In this document: piece after piece, positions 33,828 through 42,213 of the stretch | Numbering within the stretch: the stretch's first letter is position 1 | How the letters are laid out: each line of letters starts with the position of its first letter | From: Saccharothrix sp. ALI-22-I | Lineage (GTDB): Bacteria > Actinomycetota > Actinomycetes > Mycobacteriales > Pseudonocardiaceae | Reading direction: 5' to 3' | Assembly (NCBI RefSeq): GCF_001984175.1 | Contig: NZ_MTQP01000066.1 | Coordinates: 682,001 to 746,000, forward strand | DNA length: 64,000 nucleotides | Program-made: the position numbers and the translations under genes | The notes under the pieces: model-generated | Databases searched by the model: none | Told to the model about the DNA's origin: nothing | The model's input: only the letters and a program-made list of their open reading frames with translations

Positions 33828-34655
33828 TCAGCCCTTGGACGGTCGGCGCTGCGGCCGGGGCGGGGTGACACCGTCGGCCAGCCTGCGGGTGGTCAGCAGG
33901 AACGCGGTGTGCCCGATCATCCGGTGCTCGGGCCGCACCGCAAGGCCCACCACGTGCCACGGCCGGACGAGGGTTTCCCACGCCTGCGGCTCGGTCCAGT
34001 GCTGCTGCTCCCGGATCGCCTCGGTGACCTTCGACAGCTGGGTCGTGGTCGCCACGTACACCACGAGCACGCCGCCGGGGATGAGGCTGCGGGACACCGC
34101 GGGCAGCACGTCCCACGGCGCGAGCATGTCGAGGATGACCCGGTCGACCTCGCCCTCGTGCTCGTTCACGTCGCTCACGGTCAGTGACCAGTTGCCCGGC
34201 CGTTCGCCGAAGAACTGCTCGACGTTGCGGATGGCGTGGTCGGCGTGGTCCTGGCGGACCTCGTACGACGTCACGCTGCCCTTCTCGCCGACCGCCCGCA
34301 GCAACGAGCAGGTCAGCGCACCCGACCCGGCGCCCGCCTCCAGCACCCGCGCGCCGGGGAACACATCGCCGTACATCACGATCTGGGCGGCGTCCTTGGG
34401 GTAGATCACCTGCGCGCCGCGCGGCATCGACAGCACGTAGTCGGCCAGCAGGGGCCGCAGCGCCAGGAACGACGTGCCGCCCATCGAGACGACGACGGAC
34501 CCCTCGGGCTGCCCGATCAGCTTGTCGTGCGACAACGCGCCGCGGTGGGTGTGGTACTCCTTGCCCGGTTCGAGCACGATCGTGTAGTGCCGTCCCTTCG
34601 GATCGGTCAACTGCACCCGGTCTCCCGGCTGGAACGGACCACTGGCGGTGCTCAC
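33828..34655 (-). CDS. trmI: tRNA (adenine-58-N1)-methyltransferase TrmI
   Basis: TrmI methylates N1 of adenosine 58 in the T loop of tRNA, using S-adenosylmethionine. The 275-residue product has an N-terminal small beta domain (FQPGDRVQLTDPKGRHYTI) and a Rossmann methyltransferase domain with the AdoMet loop VLEAGAGSGALT, acidic SYEVRQDHA, and VILDMLAPWD. The GTG at 34655 has AGGAGG 9 nt upstream. It is typically next to mpa/arc in actinomycetes; here the Pro/Gly/Gln-rich gene is inserted between them on the other strand. Confidence 0.93.
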   Translation of the reverse strand: MSTASGPFQPGDRVQLTDPKGRHYTIVLEPGKEYHTHRGALSHDKLIGQPEGSVVVSMGGTSFLALRPLLADYVLSMPRGAQVIYPKDAAQIVMYGDVFPGARVLEAGAGSGALTCSLLRAVGEKGSVTSYEVRQDHADHAIRNVEQFFGERPGNWSLTVSDVNEHEGEVDRVILDMLAPWDVLPAVSRSLIPGGVLVVYVATTTQLSKVTEAIREQQHWTEPQAWETLVRPWHVVGLAVRPEHRMIGHTAFLLTTRRLADGVTPPRPQRRPSKG

Positions 34656-34732
34656 CGCGGCGAACCTCCTGCTTAAACGCGTGTCAACAGCGCACGATGG
34701 TCGCACGGTGGCCGCACGCGTCCCGGGGCGGC

Positions 34733-35293
34733 CTACCTGCGGGACTTCTCCGGGTTGACCAGTTCGCCGACCGAGTGCCACACCGGCCAGCCGAGCAGCC
34801 AGACCACGCCGACGACCGTCATCCACCGCATCTGCCCCCACAGCACCTGCGTGCGCTCGGGCGTGCTGACGACGTACATCAGCAGCAGCATCACCCCGCA
34901 CGCGATCGCCCAGGCCACGAGGAACTTGCCCCACTCGCGCCACTCGTAGCGGACCTTCGCCGGTCCGCGCTTGGGCGGCTTGGTGGGCGGCGGCCCGCCC
35001 GCGAACCGGTGGGCGAACCGCTGGTCGGCCCACCGGAGCATGGTGTGCCCGAACGCCACGCTCACCCCCAGGTAGATCGCGGCGATCCCGTGCACGGTCT
35101 TCGCCTCACCCCCCGACCGCAGGTCGAAGACGGTCGCGACGAGCAGCACCACGTCCACCAACGGGGTGCAGACCAGCAGGATCGCGCCGAGCCTGCGCAT
35201 CCGCAGCGCGTACCGGGCCAGCAGCCCCGCGCCCAGCACGACCCAGAACCCGATCTCGCACGCCACGATGAGGACGACCAACGGTTCAACCAC
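34733..35293 (-). CDS. conserved integral membrane protein
   Basis: The 186-residue product has about five hydrophobic helices: EPLVVLIVACEIGFWVVLGA, IAILLVCTPLVDVVLLVA-like, HGIAAIYLGVSVAFG, and two near the C-terminus (FLVAWAIACGVMLLLMYV; WMTVVGVVWLLGWPVWHSV). A basic loop with PPTKPPKRGP links the halves. No motif suggests transport or enzyme activity. It is divergent from the second two-component system, with 101 bp between. Role unknown. Confidence 0.75.
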   Translation of the reverse strand: MVEPLVVLIVACEIGFWVVLGAGLLARYALRMRRLGAILLVCTPLVDVVLLVATVFDLRSGGEAKTVHGIAAIYLGVSVAFGHTMLRWADQRFAHRFAGGPPPTKPPKRGPAKVRYEWREWGKFLVAWAIACGVMLLLMYVVSTPERTQVLWGQMRWMTVVGVVWLLGWPVWHSVGELVNPEKSRR

Positions 35294-35394
35294 GGCTCAA
35301 GCCTGCGGGTCGCGTGCCCTCACGCGCGTCGTCGGACCGACCCACCTCGCGTCATCAGTTCGTAGGACGCCCGGTCCGCCGGTCGTGTGCTGTG

Positions 35395-36534
35395 ATGGCC
35401 GGTGTGACCGCCCCGAGACGCCGTGACGTGCTGCTCGCGGCGGCCTTCTTCACCGCCGGCGTGCTCGCCTACCTGCTGGACCTGGACTTGGTGCTGGGCG
35501 ACCGGGACCGCAGGACACCGATGGACCTGCGGCTGGTGGTCCTGGGGCTGGCGTGCGCCGGGCAGCTGTTCCGGCGCGGCGCGCCCGTCGTGTCGCTGGT
35601 CGTGGTGGTCGCGGCGGCCGCGGTCGACTTCTACCTGGGCCTGAGCCTGCCGGTGCTGATGGTGTTCATCGACGTGCTGTTCGTGACGTCGCTGCACGGA
35701 CCGCGCGCGCTGCACCGGGCGATCGTCGGGGTGGTGGCGACGACGACGGTCGGCGTCACGGCGGCGGCCGCGGTGGCGGGCGACTGGCGGCTGTCGTTCT
35801 ACGCCGGGTTGCAGGCGTTCTCGCTGCTGGCGGTGCCGGTGTGGTGGGCGACGGACGTGCGGCAGCACCGGGAGAGCGTCGAGCAGCTCACCCGGATCGC
35901 GGAGCTGGACCGGCGGGCCGCGGTGAACGCAGAGCGCAACCGGATGGCCCGCGACCTGCACGACGTCGTCGCCGGGCACTTGTCGGCGATCGCGATCCAG
36001 TCCGAGGCGGTGCTGTCCATGCGCGAGGGCGATCCGGAGACCGTGCGCACGGTGTTGAAGTCGGTACGCGAGAACAGCGTGCGGTCGCTGGCCGAGATGC
36101 GGATGATGATCGACGTGCTGGGGGCCGACGAGCCGGTGGACGAGCCGGTGACGGTGCGGCTGGCGGACGTGGACCGGCTGGTCGAGTCGGCCGCCGCGGG
36201 CGGGCTGGTGGTGGAGTTCCGCGGCGCGGACGTGGACGGGCTGCCGGTGGGTGTGGACGTCGCGGCGTACCGGATCGTGCAGGAGGCGTTGACCAACGCG
36301 TTGAAGCACGCGCCCGGATCGCGCACGTCCGTGGTGCTGGAACGGCTGGTCAGGCGGTTTGCCGTGGAGGTTCGCAACACCGTGGTCGTTCGTAGTAAGG
36401 CACGAGGTGGACCGGAGGGTTCGGGGACGGGGTTGGTGAGCATGGCGGAACGCGCCCAAGTGGTCGGCGGGACGTTCTCGGCGGGTCCGGACGGCGCCGG
36501 CGAGTGGGTCGTGCGGGCGGAGTTGCCGCTGTGA
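35395..36534 (+). CDS. NarL-system sensor histidine kinase (second)
   Basis: The 379-residue product has five or six hydrophobic helices in the first 150 residues. A HisKA_3 domain has the phospho-His in MARDLHDVVAGHLSAIAIQS, and the HATPase_c region has RIVQEALTNALKHAPGS and GTGLVSMAERAQ. The ATG at 35395 is the best start: it lies near the first helix and no good site exists upstream. It overlaps the response regulator start by four bases (GTGA). Confidence 0.88.
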   Translation: MAGVTAPRRRDVLLAAAFFTAGVLAYLLDLDLVLGDRDRRTPMDLRLVVLGLACAGQLFRRGAPVVSLVVVVAAAAVDFYLGLSLPVLMVFIDVLFVTSLHGPRALHRAIVGVVATTTVGVTAAAAVAGDWRLSFYAGLQAFSLLAVPVWWATDVRQHRESVEQLTRIAELDRRAAVNAERNRMARDLHDVVAGHLSAIAIQSEAVLSMREGDPETVRTVLKSVRENSVRSLAEMRMMIDVLGADEPVDEPVTVRLADVDRLVESAAAGGLVVEFRGADVDGLPVGVDVAAYRIVQEALTNALKHAPGSRTSVVLERLVRRFAVEVRNTVVVRSKARGGPEGSGTGLVSMAERAQVVGGTFSAGPDGAGEWVVRAELPL

Positions 36535-37181
36535 TCCGGGTGCTGGTGGCCGACGACCACGCGGCGATCCGCGCGGGCCTGGTGATGATCCTCGGCGGCG
36601 CGGACGACGTCGAAGTGGTCGGCGAGGCGGCGGATGGCGAGGCGGCGGTGCGGCTGGCGACGCGGCTGAAGCCGGACGTGGTGCTGATGGACATCCGGAT
36701 GCCCGGTGTGGACGGCATCGAGGCGACCAGGCAGCTCAGCGGCGTGTGCGAGGTGCTGGTGCTGACCACGTTCGACCTGGACGAGTACGTGCACGGCGCG
36801 CTGCGGGCCGGCGCGGCGGGGTTCCTGCTGAAGTCGGTGGAGGCGCCCGCGCTGGTGGACGCGGTGCGGCAGGTCGCGGCCGGTGACGGTGTGCTGGCGC
36901 CGAGCGTGACGCGGCGGGTGATGCGGGAGTTCGCCTCGTCCGCGCCCCGGTCTCGCCCGGTCGGGTTGGACTCGTTGACCGAGCGTGAGGTGGAGGTGCT
37001 GCGCTGCCTCGGTGAGGGGCTGTCCAATCACCAGATCGGGCGAAAGCTGCACATCGGTGAGACGACGGTGAAGACGCACGTGTCGCGGGTGCTGACGAAG
37101 CTGGACCTGCGGTCGCGGGTGCAGGCGGCGATCCTGGCGCAGGAAGCCGGGTTGCTCAGCGGCGGTCCAGCGCGGCCTTGA
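36531..37181 (+). CDS. NarL/FixJ-family response regulator (second)
   Basis: The 216-residue product has a receiver domain (VLVADDHAAIRAGL, phospho-Asp in PDVVLMDIRMPGVDG, Lys in AGFLLKSV) and a LuxR-type DNA-binding domain (LTEREVEVLRCLGEG, TTVKTHVSRVLTKLDLRSR). It is translationally coupled with the kinase. Its 3' end overlaps the convergent M50 protease gene by 26 bp. Targets unknown; no clear paired palindrome was seen near its operon. Confidence 0.92.
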   Translation: MIRVLVADDHAAIRAGLVMILGGADDVEVVGEAADGEAAVRLATRLKPDVVLMDIRMPGVDGIEATRQLSGVCEVLVLTTFDLDEYVHGALRAGAAGFLLKSVEAPALVDAVRQVAAGDGVLAPSVTRRVMREFASSAPRSRPVGLDSLTEREVEVLRCLGEGLSNHQIGRKLHIGETTVKTHVSRVLTKLDLRSRVQAAILAQEAGLLSGGPARP

Positions 37182-38286
37182 GGTCTTCGCGGCGCAGCAC
37201 GCCCGCAGGCCGTCCTTCGAGGTCGACCACCAAGTACTCCCAGGCGGCGGTGCCGTGCACGCGTTCCACCACCTCCGCGCCGGTCTCGTTCTCCAGCAGC
37301 ACGGTCTCCGGCCGGATCGGCACGGCCGCCTGCTCGGCGGGCGCGTGCGGCGAGGTGCTGGCCAGCCGGCGCGCCATCTCCCGGTCGAGCAGACCGGCCG
37401 CGACACCGTCCGCGCGGACCAGGACCACGCCCCGGCCGGCGGACGCGGTGAGCGCACCCGACACCGGGCTCTCGGCGGGCAGCTGGAGCACGGGGCGGAC
37501 CAGTTCGCCCAGCGTGAGGCCCTCCGGCCAGGTGCTGCGGCGTTCGGCGGTGGACTCGCCGCGCGCGCCGGCCAGCACGAACCACGCGGTCAGCAGGCAC
37601 ACGCCGAACCGGATCCAGCGGTCTTCGGCGCCCTCCATCACACCCCAGACGGCCCACACCACGAGCAGCGCCGCCACCACGCCACCGCCGATCACGGCGG
37701 CCTTCGTGCCCGCCGCGCGGCGGCCCGTGACGGCCCACACGCCCGCGCGCAGGATGCGGCCACCGTCCAACGGCAGGCCGGGGAGCAGGTTGAACACCGC
37801 GACGGCGGCGTTGGCGAAGGCGGTCTGGGCGATCAGCAGCCAGAGCGCGTCCGGCTCCGGGATGGCCGAGGCGGCCAGGGCGAACAGCCCGGCCAGGATG
37901 ATCGAGACGATCGGTCCGGCGGCGGCGATCGCGCCCTCGTGACCGGGACGGGTCGGGGTGCGCATCACCTCGGACACGCCGCCGAGCAGGAACAGGCGCA
38001 GCCGGCGCACCGGCAACCCGAGGCGCAGGGCGACCAGGCTGTGGCCGAGTTCGTGCGCCAGCACCGAGAGACCGAGGAAGACCGCGAAGGTGGCGGCGAG
38101 GGCCACACCGGTGAGGCCGCCCGTGCCGGGCGCGATCTGGCCGACCAGCGGCGCGTAGAGGACCACGATGGCCGCCGAGCCCAGCCACCACGAGGGCGCG
38201 AGCAGCACCGGTATGCCGGCCGCGCGGAACAGCGGTAGCCCACCCTCCCGGCCCACCTGCCGCCGCCAACTCCCCGTCGTCGCCAC
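37156..38286 (-). CDS. site-2 protease (M50) with CBS domains
   Basis: The 376-residue membrane metalloprotease carries the zinc motif HELGH (residues 78-82, in LAHELGHSLVALRLG) and the third ligand LDGG near 168 (NLLPGLPLDGGRIL). Two CBS domains occupy the C-terminal third (about residues 250-375), a usual arrangement in SpoIVFB/Rip3-like proteases. These cut within membranes, often to release regulators. This gene regularly accompanies trmI and arc in actinomycetes. The ATG start is well supported by length. A G-rich tandem repeat lies 120 bp upstream. Confidence 0.9.
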   Translation of the reverse strand: MATTGSWRRQVGREGGLPLFRAAGIPVLLAPSWWLGSAAIVVLYAPLVGQIAPGTGGLTGVALAATFAVFLGLSVLAHELGHSLVALRLGLPVRRLRLFLLGGVSEVMRTPTRPGHEGAIAAAGPIVSIILAGLFALAASAIPEPDALWLLIAQTAFANAAVAVFNLLPGLPLDGGRILRAGVWAVTGRRAAGTKAAVIGGGVVAALLVVWAVWGVMEGAEDRWIRFGVCLLTAWFVLAGARGESTAERRSTWPEGLTLGELVRPVLQLPAESPVSGALTASAGRGVVLVRADGVAAGLLDREMARRLASTSPHAPAEQAAVPIRPETVLLENETGAEVVERVHGTAAWEYLVVDLEGRPAGVLRREDLKAALDRR

Positions 38287-38405
38287 GCGCAGAGCCTAGG
38301 GGTCGGCATGTATTAGTGCTGTGTTGAATTGCGCCGCCTCCGGCGTCGCGGGCTCGGTCGCCTGGAAGTCGACCTCGCGGCGAGGGTGCGGAGGGGGCGA
38401 AGGGG

Positions 38406-38489
38406 TTCGGCGGGGAGCGGAGGGGGTTCGGTGGGGAGCGGAGGGGGTTCGGCGGGGAGCGGAGGGGGTTCGGTGGGGAGGGGAGGGGG
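38406..38489. repeat. 21-bp tandem repeat, four copies
   Basis: Four consecutive 21-bp units of the form TTCGGYGGGGAGCGGAGGGGG, alternating C and T at position six, with one substitution in the last. G-rich on the plus strand, so quadruplex formation is possible. It lies between the TetR stop (38500) and the M50 gene start (38286). Confidence 0.85.
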
Positions 38490-38499
38490 CAGAAGGGGG

Positions 38500-39216
38500 T
38501 TACGGGTACCTGGGCTTGTCGGGGGTGTGGGAGGCGATTCGGGTGCGTAGACCGGCGAGGATGAGGTCCAGGCCGAAGTCGAAGGCCTCGTCCTCGCCGC
38601 CCTCGGCCATCGACTCCGTCAACGCCGCCTGCACGGCGGGGTACCGGTCTCCTCGTTCGCGCACCACCTCGAACAGCATCGCGCCGAACTGCGCTCCTGG
38701 ATCGCTGCCCGCTGTTGCCTGCTGGGCGATGCTGCGGACGTGCCCGGCGAGCACGGCCAGCACGTCCATCCGTTCGCTGCCGCCCAGGCCGGTGCCGTCG
38801 AGCACGGCGAGCGCGGCTTCCATCCACGCCAGCTCGTTGGGGCCGACGACGCGCGGACCTGTGGTGGCCTCCGGTACCCAGGGGTGGCGCAGGAAGCCTG
38901 GGAGCAGCGCCAGCGTCCACGCGCGGAGTCCGTCGTGCCAGTCGCCGTCGCGCAGATCGGTGGGCGGTGTGCCCATCGCCAGGTCGGCCATGAGTGCGAC
39001 CAGCTCGGCCTTTCCGGGCACGTAGCGGTAGAGGGACATCTTCGTGAAGCCGAGTTCCGCCGCCACGCGTTGCATCGACACGGCGGCAAGCCCTTCGGCG
39101 TCGGCGATCCCGATGCCGGTCTGTGCGATGAGTTCGTGGCTGAGCGCCGGTTTGGGACCGCGGCGAGGTCCCGGGCGGTCACCCCACAGCAGTTCGAGGC
39201 TGCCGGCCAGGTCCAT
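38500..39216 (-). CDS. TetR-family regulator (TetR_C-type effector domain)
   Basis: The 238-residue product has a helix-turn-helix near residues 25-70 (LIAQTGIGIADAEGLAAVSM, VAAELGFTKMSLYRYVPGK) and a C-terminal helical domain of the TetR_C type. The start is the ATG at 39216, with GGAGG 5 nt before; upstream in-frame starts lack a site. It is divergent from the flavin monooxygenase gene at 39305, so it probably represses that gene and itself. Confidence 0.87.
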   Translation of the reverse strand: MDLAGSLELLWGDRPGPRRGPKPALSHELIAQTGIGIADAEGLAAVSMQRVAAELGFTKMSLYRYVPGKAELVALMADLAMGTPPTDLRDGDWHDGLRAWTLALLPGFLRHPWVPEATTGPRVVGPNELAWMEAALAVLDGTGLGGSERMDVLAVLAGHVRSIAQQATAGSDPGAQFGAMLFEVVRERGDRYPAVQAALTESMAEGGEDEAFDFGLDLILAGLRTRIASHTPDKPRYP

Positions 39217-39304
39217 CGCCACCTCCGGGTGTTGCCCACACGAAGAACTGCGTCTACCGTACACAAAAAGAATTGCTTCCAGTGGACACAGTTTAGGGGT
39301 GGCG

Positions 39305-40483
39305 ATGTCGAACAAGCAGGTCCTGGTCTCCGGCGCGAGCGTCGCGGGACCGGCGTTGGCGTACTGGCTGGCGCGCTACGGCTTCGAGCCGACCGTCGTG
39401 GAGATCGCTCCCGCGCTGCGCGGCGGCGGGGCGGCGGTGGACTTCCGCGGCGAGACCCACCTGACGGTGCTGGAACGCATGGGCGTCCTGGACCGGTTGC
39501 GCGAGATCCAGACCGGCGGCAGCCCGATGACGTTCGTCGACGAGCACGGGCGCACCCTGCTGCACCTGCCGGCGGACTTCGCGGGAGGCGAGTTGGAGGT
39601 GCTGCGTTCGGACCTCTCGCGGGTGCTCTACGAGCACAGCAAAGGTCTGGCGAACTACGTCTTCGGTGACTCCATCGCCGGGATGACCGAGACGCCGGAC
39701 GGGGTGGACGTGACGTTCGCCAGCGGGGCGCAGCGCACGTTCGACCTGGTCATCGGTGCCGACGGCATCCACTCGGGCGTCCGCGGCCTCGCCTTCGGTC
39801 CCGAAGAGCGGTTCGTCAGCCACCTCGGTTACTACGTCGCGAGTTGGGACCTGCCCAACCACCTCGGCGTCCCGTTCGAGTCGTTGAGCCACAACGTGCC
39901 CGGACGGCTGGTCTCCACCGGCGGTGATCAGGACGGGGCGAGCGCGTTCGTGGCCTTCAAGTCGCCTCGCCTGCACTACGACCGGCGTGACGTGGCCCAG
40001 CAGCACAAGCTGATCAGCGACGCGTTCGGCGGGTTGGGTTGGGAGACGCCCCGGCTGCTGGCGTCCTTGGAGGACACGACGGAGCTGTACTTCGACTCGA
40101 TCAGTCGGGTGGACGTCCGGCCGTGGTCACGGGGTCGGGTCGCGCTGGTCGGGGATGCCGCGTGCGGCGCCACCATCGGCGGGATGGGCGCGGGCACCGC
40201 CATCGTCGGCGCCTACGTGCTTGCGGGCGAACTGGCCGCTGCTGATGGAGATCACGAGGTGGCGTACCGGCGTTATGAGGACGTCATGCGGGGTTACGCG
40301 GAGGGGTGCCAGCGAGGCGGTGACCGCGCCGGGAAGTTCCTGGCGCCTCCGAGCGCGTTCGCCCTGCGCATGCGCAACGGCTTGCTGAGCAACCGATTCC
40401 TCCTCAACCTGATGCTCAAGGCAGGCAAGGATGTGAGCAGCAAGATCGATCTGCACGACTACACGCACGCCGACACCGTTTGA
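39305..40483 (+). CDS. FAD-dependent monooxygenase, TetX/PHBH-like
   Basis: The 392-residue flavoprotein has an N-terminal FAD-binding motif (VLVSGASVAGPALAYWLARYG), the DG motif GADGIHSGVR, and the GD motif VALVGDAACGATIGGMGAG. This is the class A (PHBH) architecture; the length equals TetX, which inactivates tetracyclines, and is shorter than Rox rifampicin monooxygenase. The divergent TetR-type regulator supports a drug or aromatic substrate. The actual substrate is unknown. The ATG at 39305 is the start; the frame is open far upstream. Confidence 0.86.
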   Translation: MSNKQVLVSGASVAGPALAYWLARYGFEPTVVEIAPALRGGGAAVDFRGETHLTVLERMGVLDRLREIQTGGSPMTFVDEHGRTLLHLPADFAGGELEVLRSDLSRVLYEHSKGLANYVFGDSIAGMTETPDGVDVTFASGAQRTFDLVIGADGIHSGVRGLAFGPEERFVSHLGYYVASWDLPNHLGVPFESLSHNVPGRLVSTGGDQDGASAFVAFKSPRLHYDRRDVAQQHKLISDAFGGLGWETPRLLASLEDTTELYFDSISRVDVRPWSRGRVALVGDAACGATIGGMGAGTAIVGAYVLAGELAAADGDHEVAYRRYEDVMRGYAEGCQRGGDRAGKFLAPPSAFALRMRNGLLSNRFLLNLMLKAGKDVSSKIDLHDYTHADTV

Positions 40484-40507
40484 AACGATCTTGTCGGGGT
40501 GGTGGCC

Positions 40508-40513
40508 TATCGT
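40508..40513 (+). promoter_or_regulatory. -10 element of leaderless recB-type nuclease promoter
   Basis: TATCGT lies 7 nt before the ATG at 40521, supporting that start and a leaderless message. Confidence 0.55.
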
Positions 40514-40520
40514 TTCGGCC

Positions 40521-41387
40521 ATGGCAGTGCCGACGATCACCGAGCGCCCTGTTCGCAGGCCCGCGCTGTCGCCCTCGCGCGCGGGCGACTTCAAGCAGTG
40601 CCCGCTGCTCTACCGCTTCCGCGCCGTCGACCGGCTGCCCGAGAAGCCGACCAGAGCGCAGGTGCGCGGCACGGTGGTGCACGCGGTGCTGGAGGACCTG
40701 TTCGGGCTGCCCGCCGCCGAGCGGGTGCCGGAGACGGCGCGGGCGCTGGTGGGTCCGGCGTGGGAGCGGGTGCGGGCGGAGCGGCCGGAGTTCGCGGAGC
40801 TGTTCGCCGAGGGCGACCCGGAGCAGGAGGAGTGGCTGGCCTCGGCGGAGGGCCTGCTGGACGGCTACTTCGGCTTGGAGGACCCGCGCCGGTTCGACGC
40901 GGACGCCCGCGAGCTGCTGGTGGAGTGGGAGCTGCCGTCGGGTGTGCTGCTGCGCGGGTACATCGACCGCGTGGACGTGGCGCCGACCGGCGAGATCCGG
41001 GTGGTCGACTACAAGACGGGTGCCGCGCCGCGCGAGGTCGGCGAGGCCAAGGCGTTGTTCCAGATGAAGTTCTACGCGCTGGTGCTGTGGCGGCTGCGCG
41101 GCGAGGTGCCGCGCCAGCTGCGGCTGATGTACCTGGCCGACCGGCAGGCGTTGGCCTACCAGCCGGACGAGGCGGAGCTGACCCGGTTCGAGCGCACGCT
41201 GGAGGCGATCTGGGACGCCATCCTGCGCGCGGCGAAGTCCGGCGACTTCCGGCCCAGCCCGAGCAGGCTGTGCGACTACTGCGACCACAAGGCGCTGTGC
41301 CCGGCGTTCGACGGCACGCCGCCGCCGTACCCGGGCTGGCCGGAGCCGGACGCGGGGGTGGAGACCGTGTTGGACCGAGCCGATTGA
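40521..41387 (+). CDS. RecB-family PD-(D/E)XK exonuclease with iron-sulfur Cys cluster
   Basis: The 288-residue product is a stand-alone RecB-type nuclease. The motif GYIDRVDV ... VVDYKTG holds the active-site Asp and Lys. Four cysteines (one in DFKQCPLLYRF near residue 27, three in CDYCDHKALCP near the C-terminus) match the 4Fe-4S-binding pattern of AddB/Cas4-type nucleases. It is a conserved neighbour of the trmI-arc region in actinomycetes. The start ATG at 40521 follows a -10 by 7 nt. It overlaps the next start region by one base (TGATG). Confidence 0.9.
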   Translation: MAVPTITERPVRRPALSPSRAGDFKQCPLLYRFRAVDRLPEKPTRAQVRGTVVHAVLEDLFGLPAAERVPETARALVGPAWERVRAERPEFAELFAEGDPEQEEWLASAEGLLDGYFGLEDPRRFDADARELLVEWELPSGVLLRGYIDRVDVAPTGEIRVVDYKTGAAPREVGEAKALFQMKFYALVLWRLRGEVPRQLRLMYLADRQALAYQPDEAELTRFERTLEAIWDAILRAAKSGDFRPSPSRLCDYCDHKALCPAFDGTPPPYPGWPEPDAGVETVLDRAD

Positions 41388-41401
41388 TGGAGCGCCGACC
41401 G

Positions 41402-42175
41402 ATGGATGCGTTCTACGAGCGGCTCGACGAGGACCGGTTCGCCTCCACCGGGCACACCTCCGGGCCGTGGAACAGCGAGAGCCAGCACCTGGGGCCGCCG
41501 TCGGCGCTGCTGGTGCGGGCGTTGGAGCGGTGCGCGCCGCGGCCGGAGATGCTGCTGTCGCGGGTGGTGTTCGAGGTGCTGGGTCCGGTGCCGGTGGCGG
41601 AGCTGACCGTGACGGCGTCGGTGGAGCGACCGGGGCGTTCAGTGGAGCTGCTGACGGCGGAGTTGGCGCACGACGGCCGTCCGGTGCTGCGGGCCCGTGC
41701 ATGGCGGATCGTCGTCGGTGACACGGCGGCGGTGGCGTCCGGCACGGGTGAGCCACCGGCGTCGCCGCTGGGTTGTGCGCCGATGGTCATCCCTGAGCAC
41801 TGGCAGGGCGGCTACCTGAACGCGATGGAGTGGCGGTCGGTCAGCGGCAGCATCTTCACGCCCGGTGACGCCGTGGTGTGGGCTCGGGCGGCGGTGCGCG
41901 TGGTGGCGGGTGAGGAGCCGAGCGCGACGCAGCGCCTGTTCACCGTGGCGGACTCGGCGAGCGGCGTGTCCAGCCGGTTGGACATCCGCACGTGGTACTC
42001 GATCAACACCGACCTTACCGTGCACCTGCACCGCGAGCCGGTCGGCGAGTGGTTCGCGCTGGAGGCTCAGACCGTGATCGGGCCGTCCGGCGTCGGCATG
42101 GCGACCAGCGTGCTGCACGACGAGCGCGGGCCGGTGGGGCGGAGCGCGCAGTCGCTGTTCGTGCGGGAGCGCTGA
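41402..42175 (+). CDS. double-hotdog acyl-CoA thioesterase family protein
   Basis: The 257-residue product resembles the TesB-like / 4HBT_3 thioesterases: FASTGHTSGPWNSESQHLGPPSALLVRALE is split between a strand and the central helix of the first hotdog, with a second hotdog to the C-terminus (VNSA-like IFTPGDAVVWARAAVRVV, then SSRLDIRTWYSINTDLTVHL). Predicted to hydrolyse acyl-CoA. A possible earlier ATG at 41387 overlaps the nuclease stop; 41402 (MDAFYERLDEDRF) matches the family start better. Cotranscribed with the nuclease. Confidence 0.82.
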   Translation: MDAFYERLDEDRFASTGHTSGPWNSESQHLGPPSALLVRALERCAPRPEMLLSRVVFEVLGPVPVAELTVTASVERPGRSVELLTAELAHDGRPVLRARAWRIVVGDTAAVASGTGEPPASPLGCAPMVIPEHWQGGYLNAMEWRSVSGSIFTPGDAVVWARAAVRVVAGEEPSATQRLFTVADSASGVSSRLDIRTWYSINTDLTVHLHREPVGEWFALEAQTVIGPSGVGMATSVLHDERGPVGRSAQSLFVRER

Positions 42176-42213
42176 GCCCTGCCATCCGCGCATTAAGCGC
42201 GCACCATGGAGGC

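Noticed and set aside
38406..38489. Tandem repeat as a possible CRISPR array
   Set aside because: Units abut without spacers and no cas genes are present.
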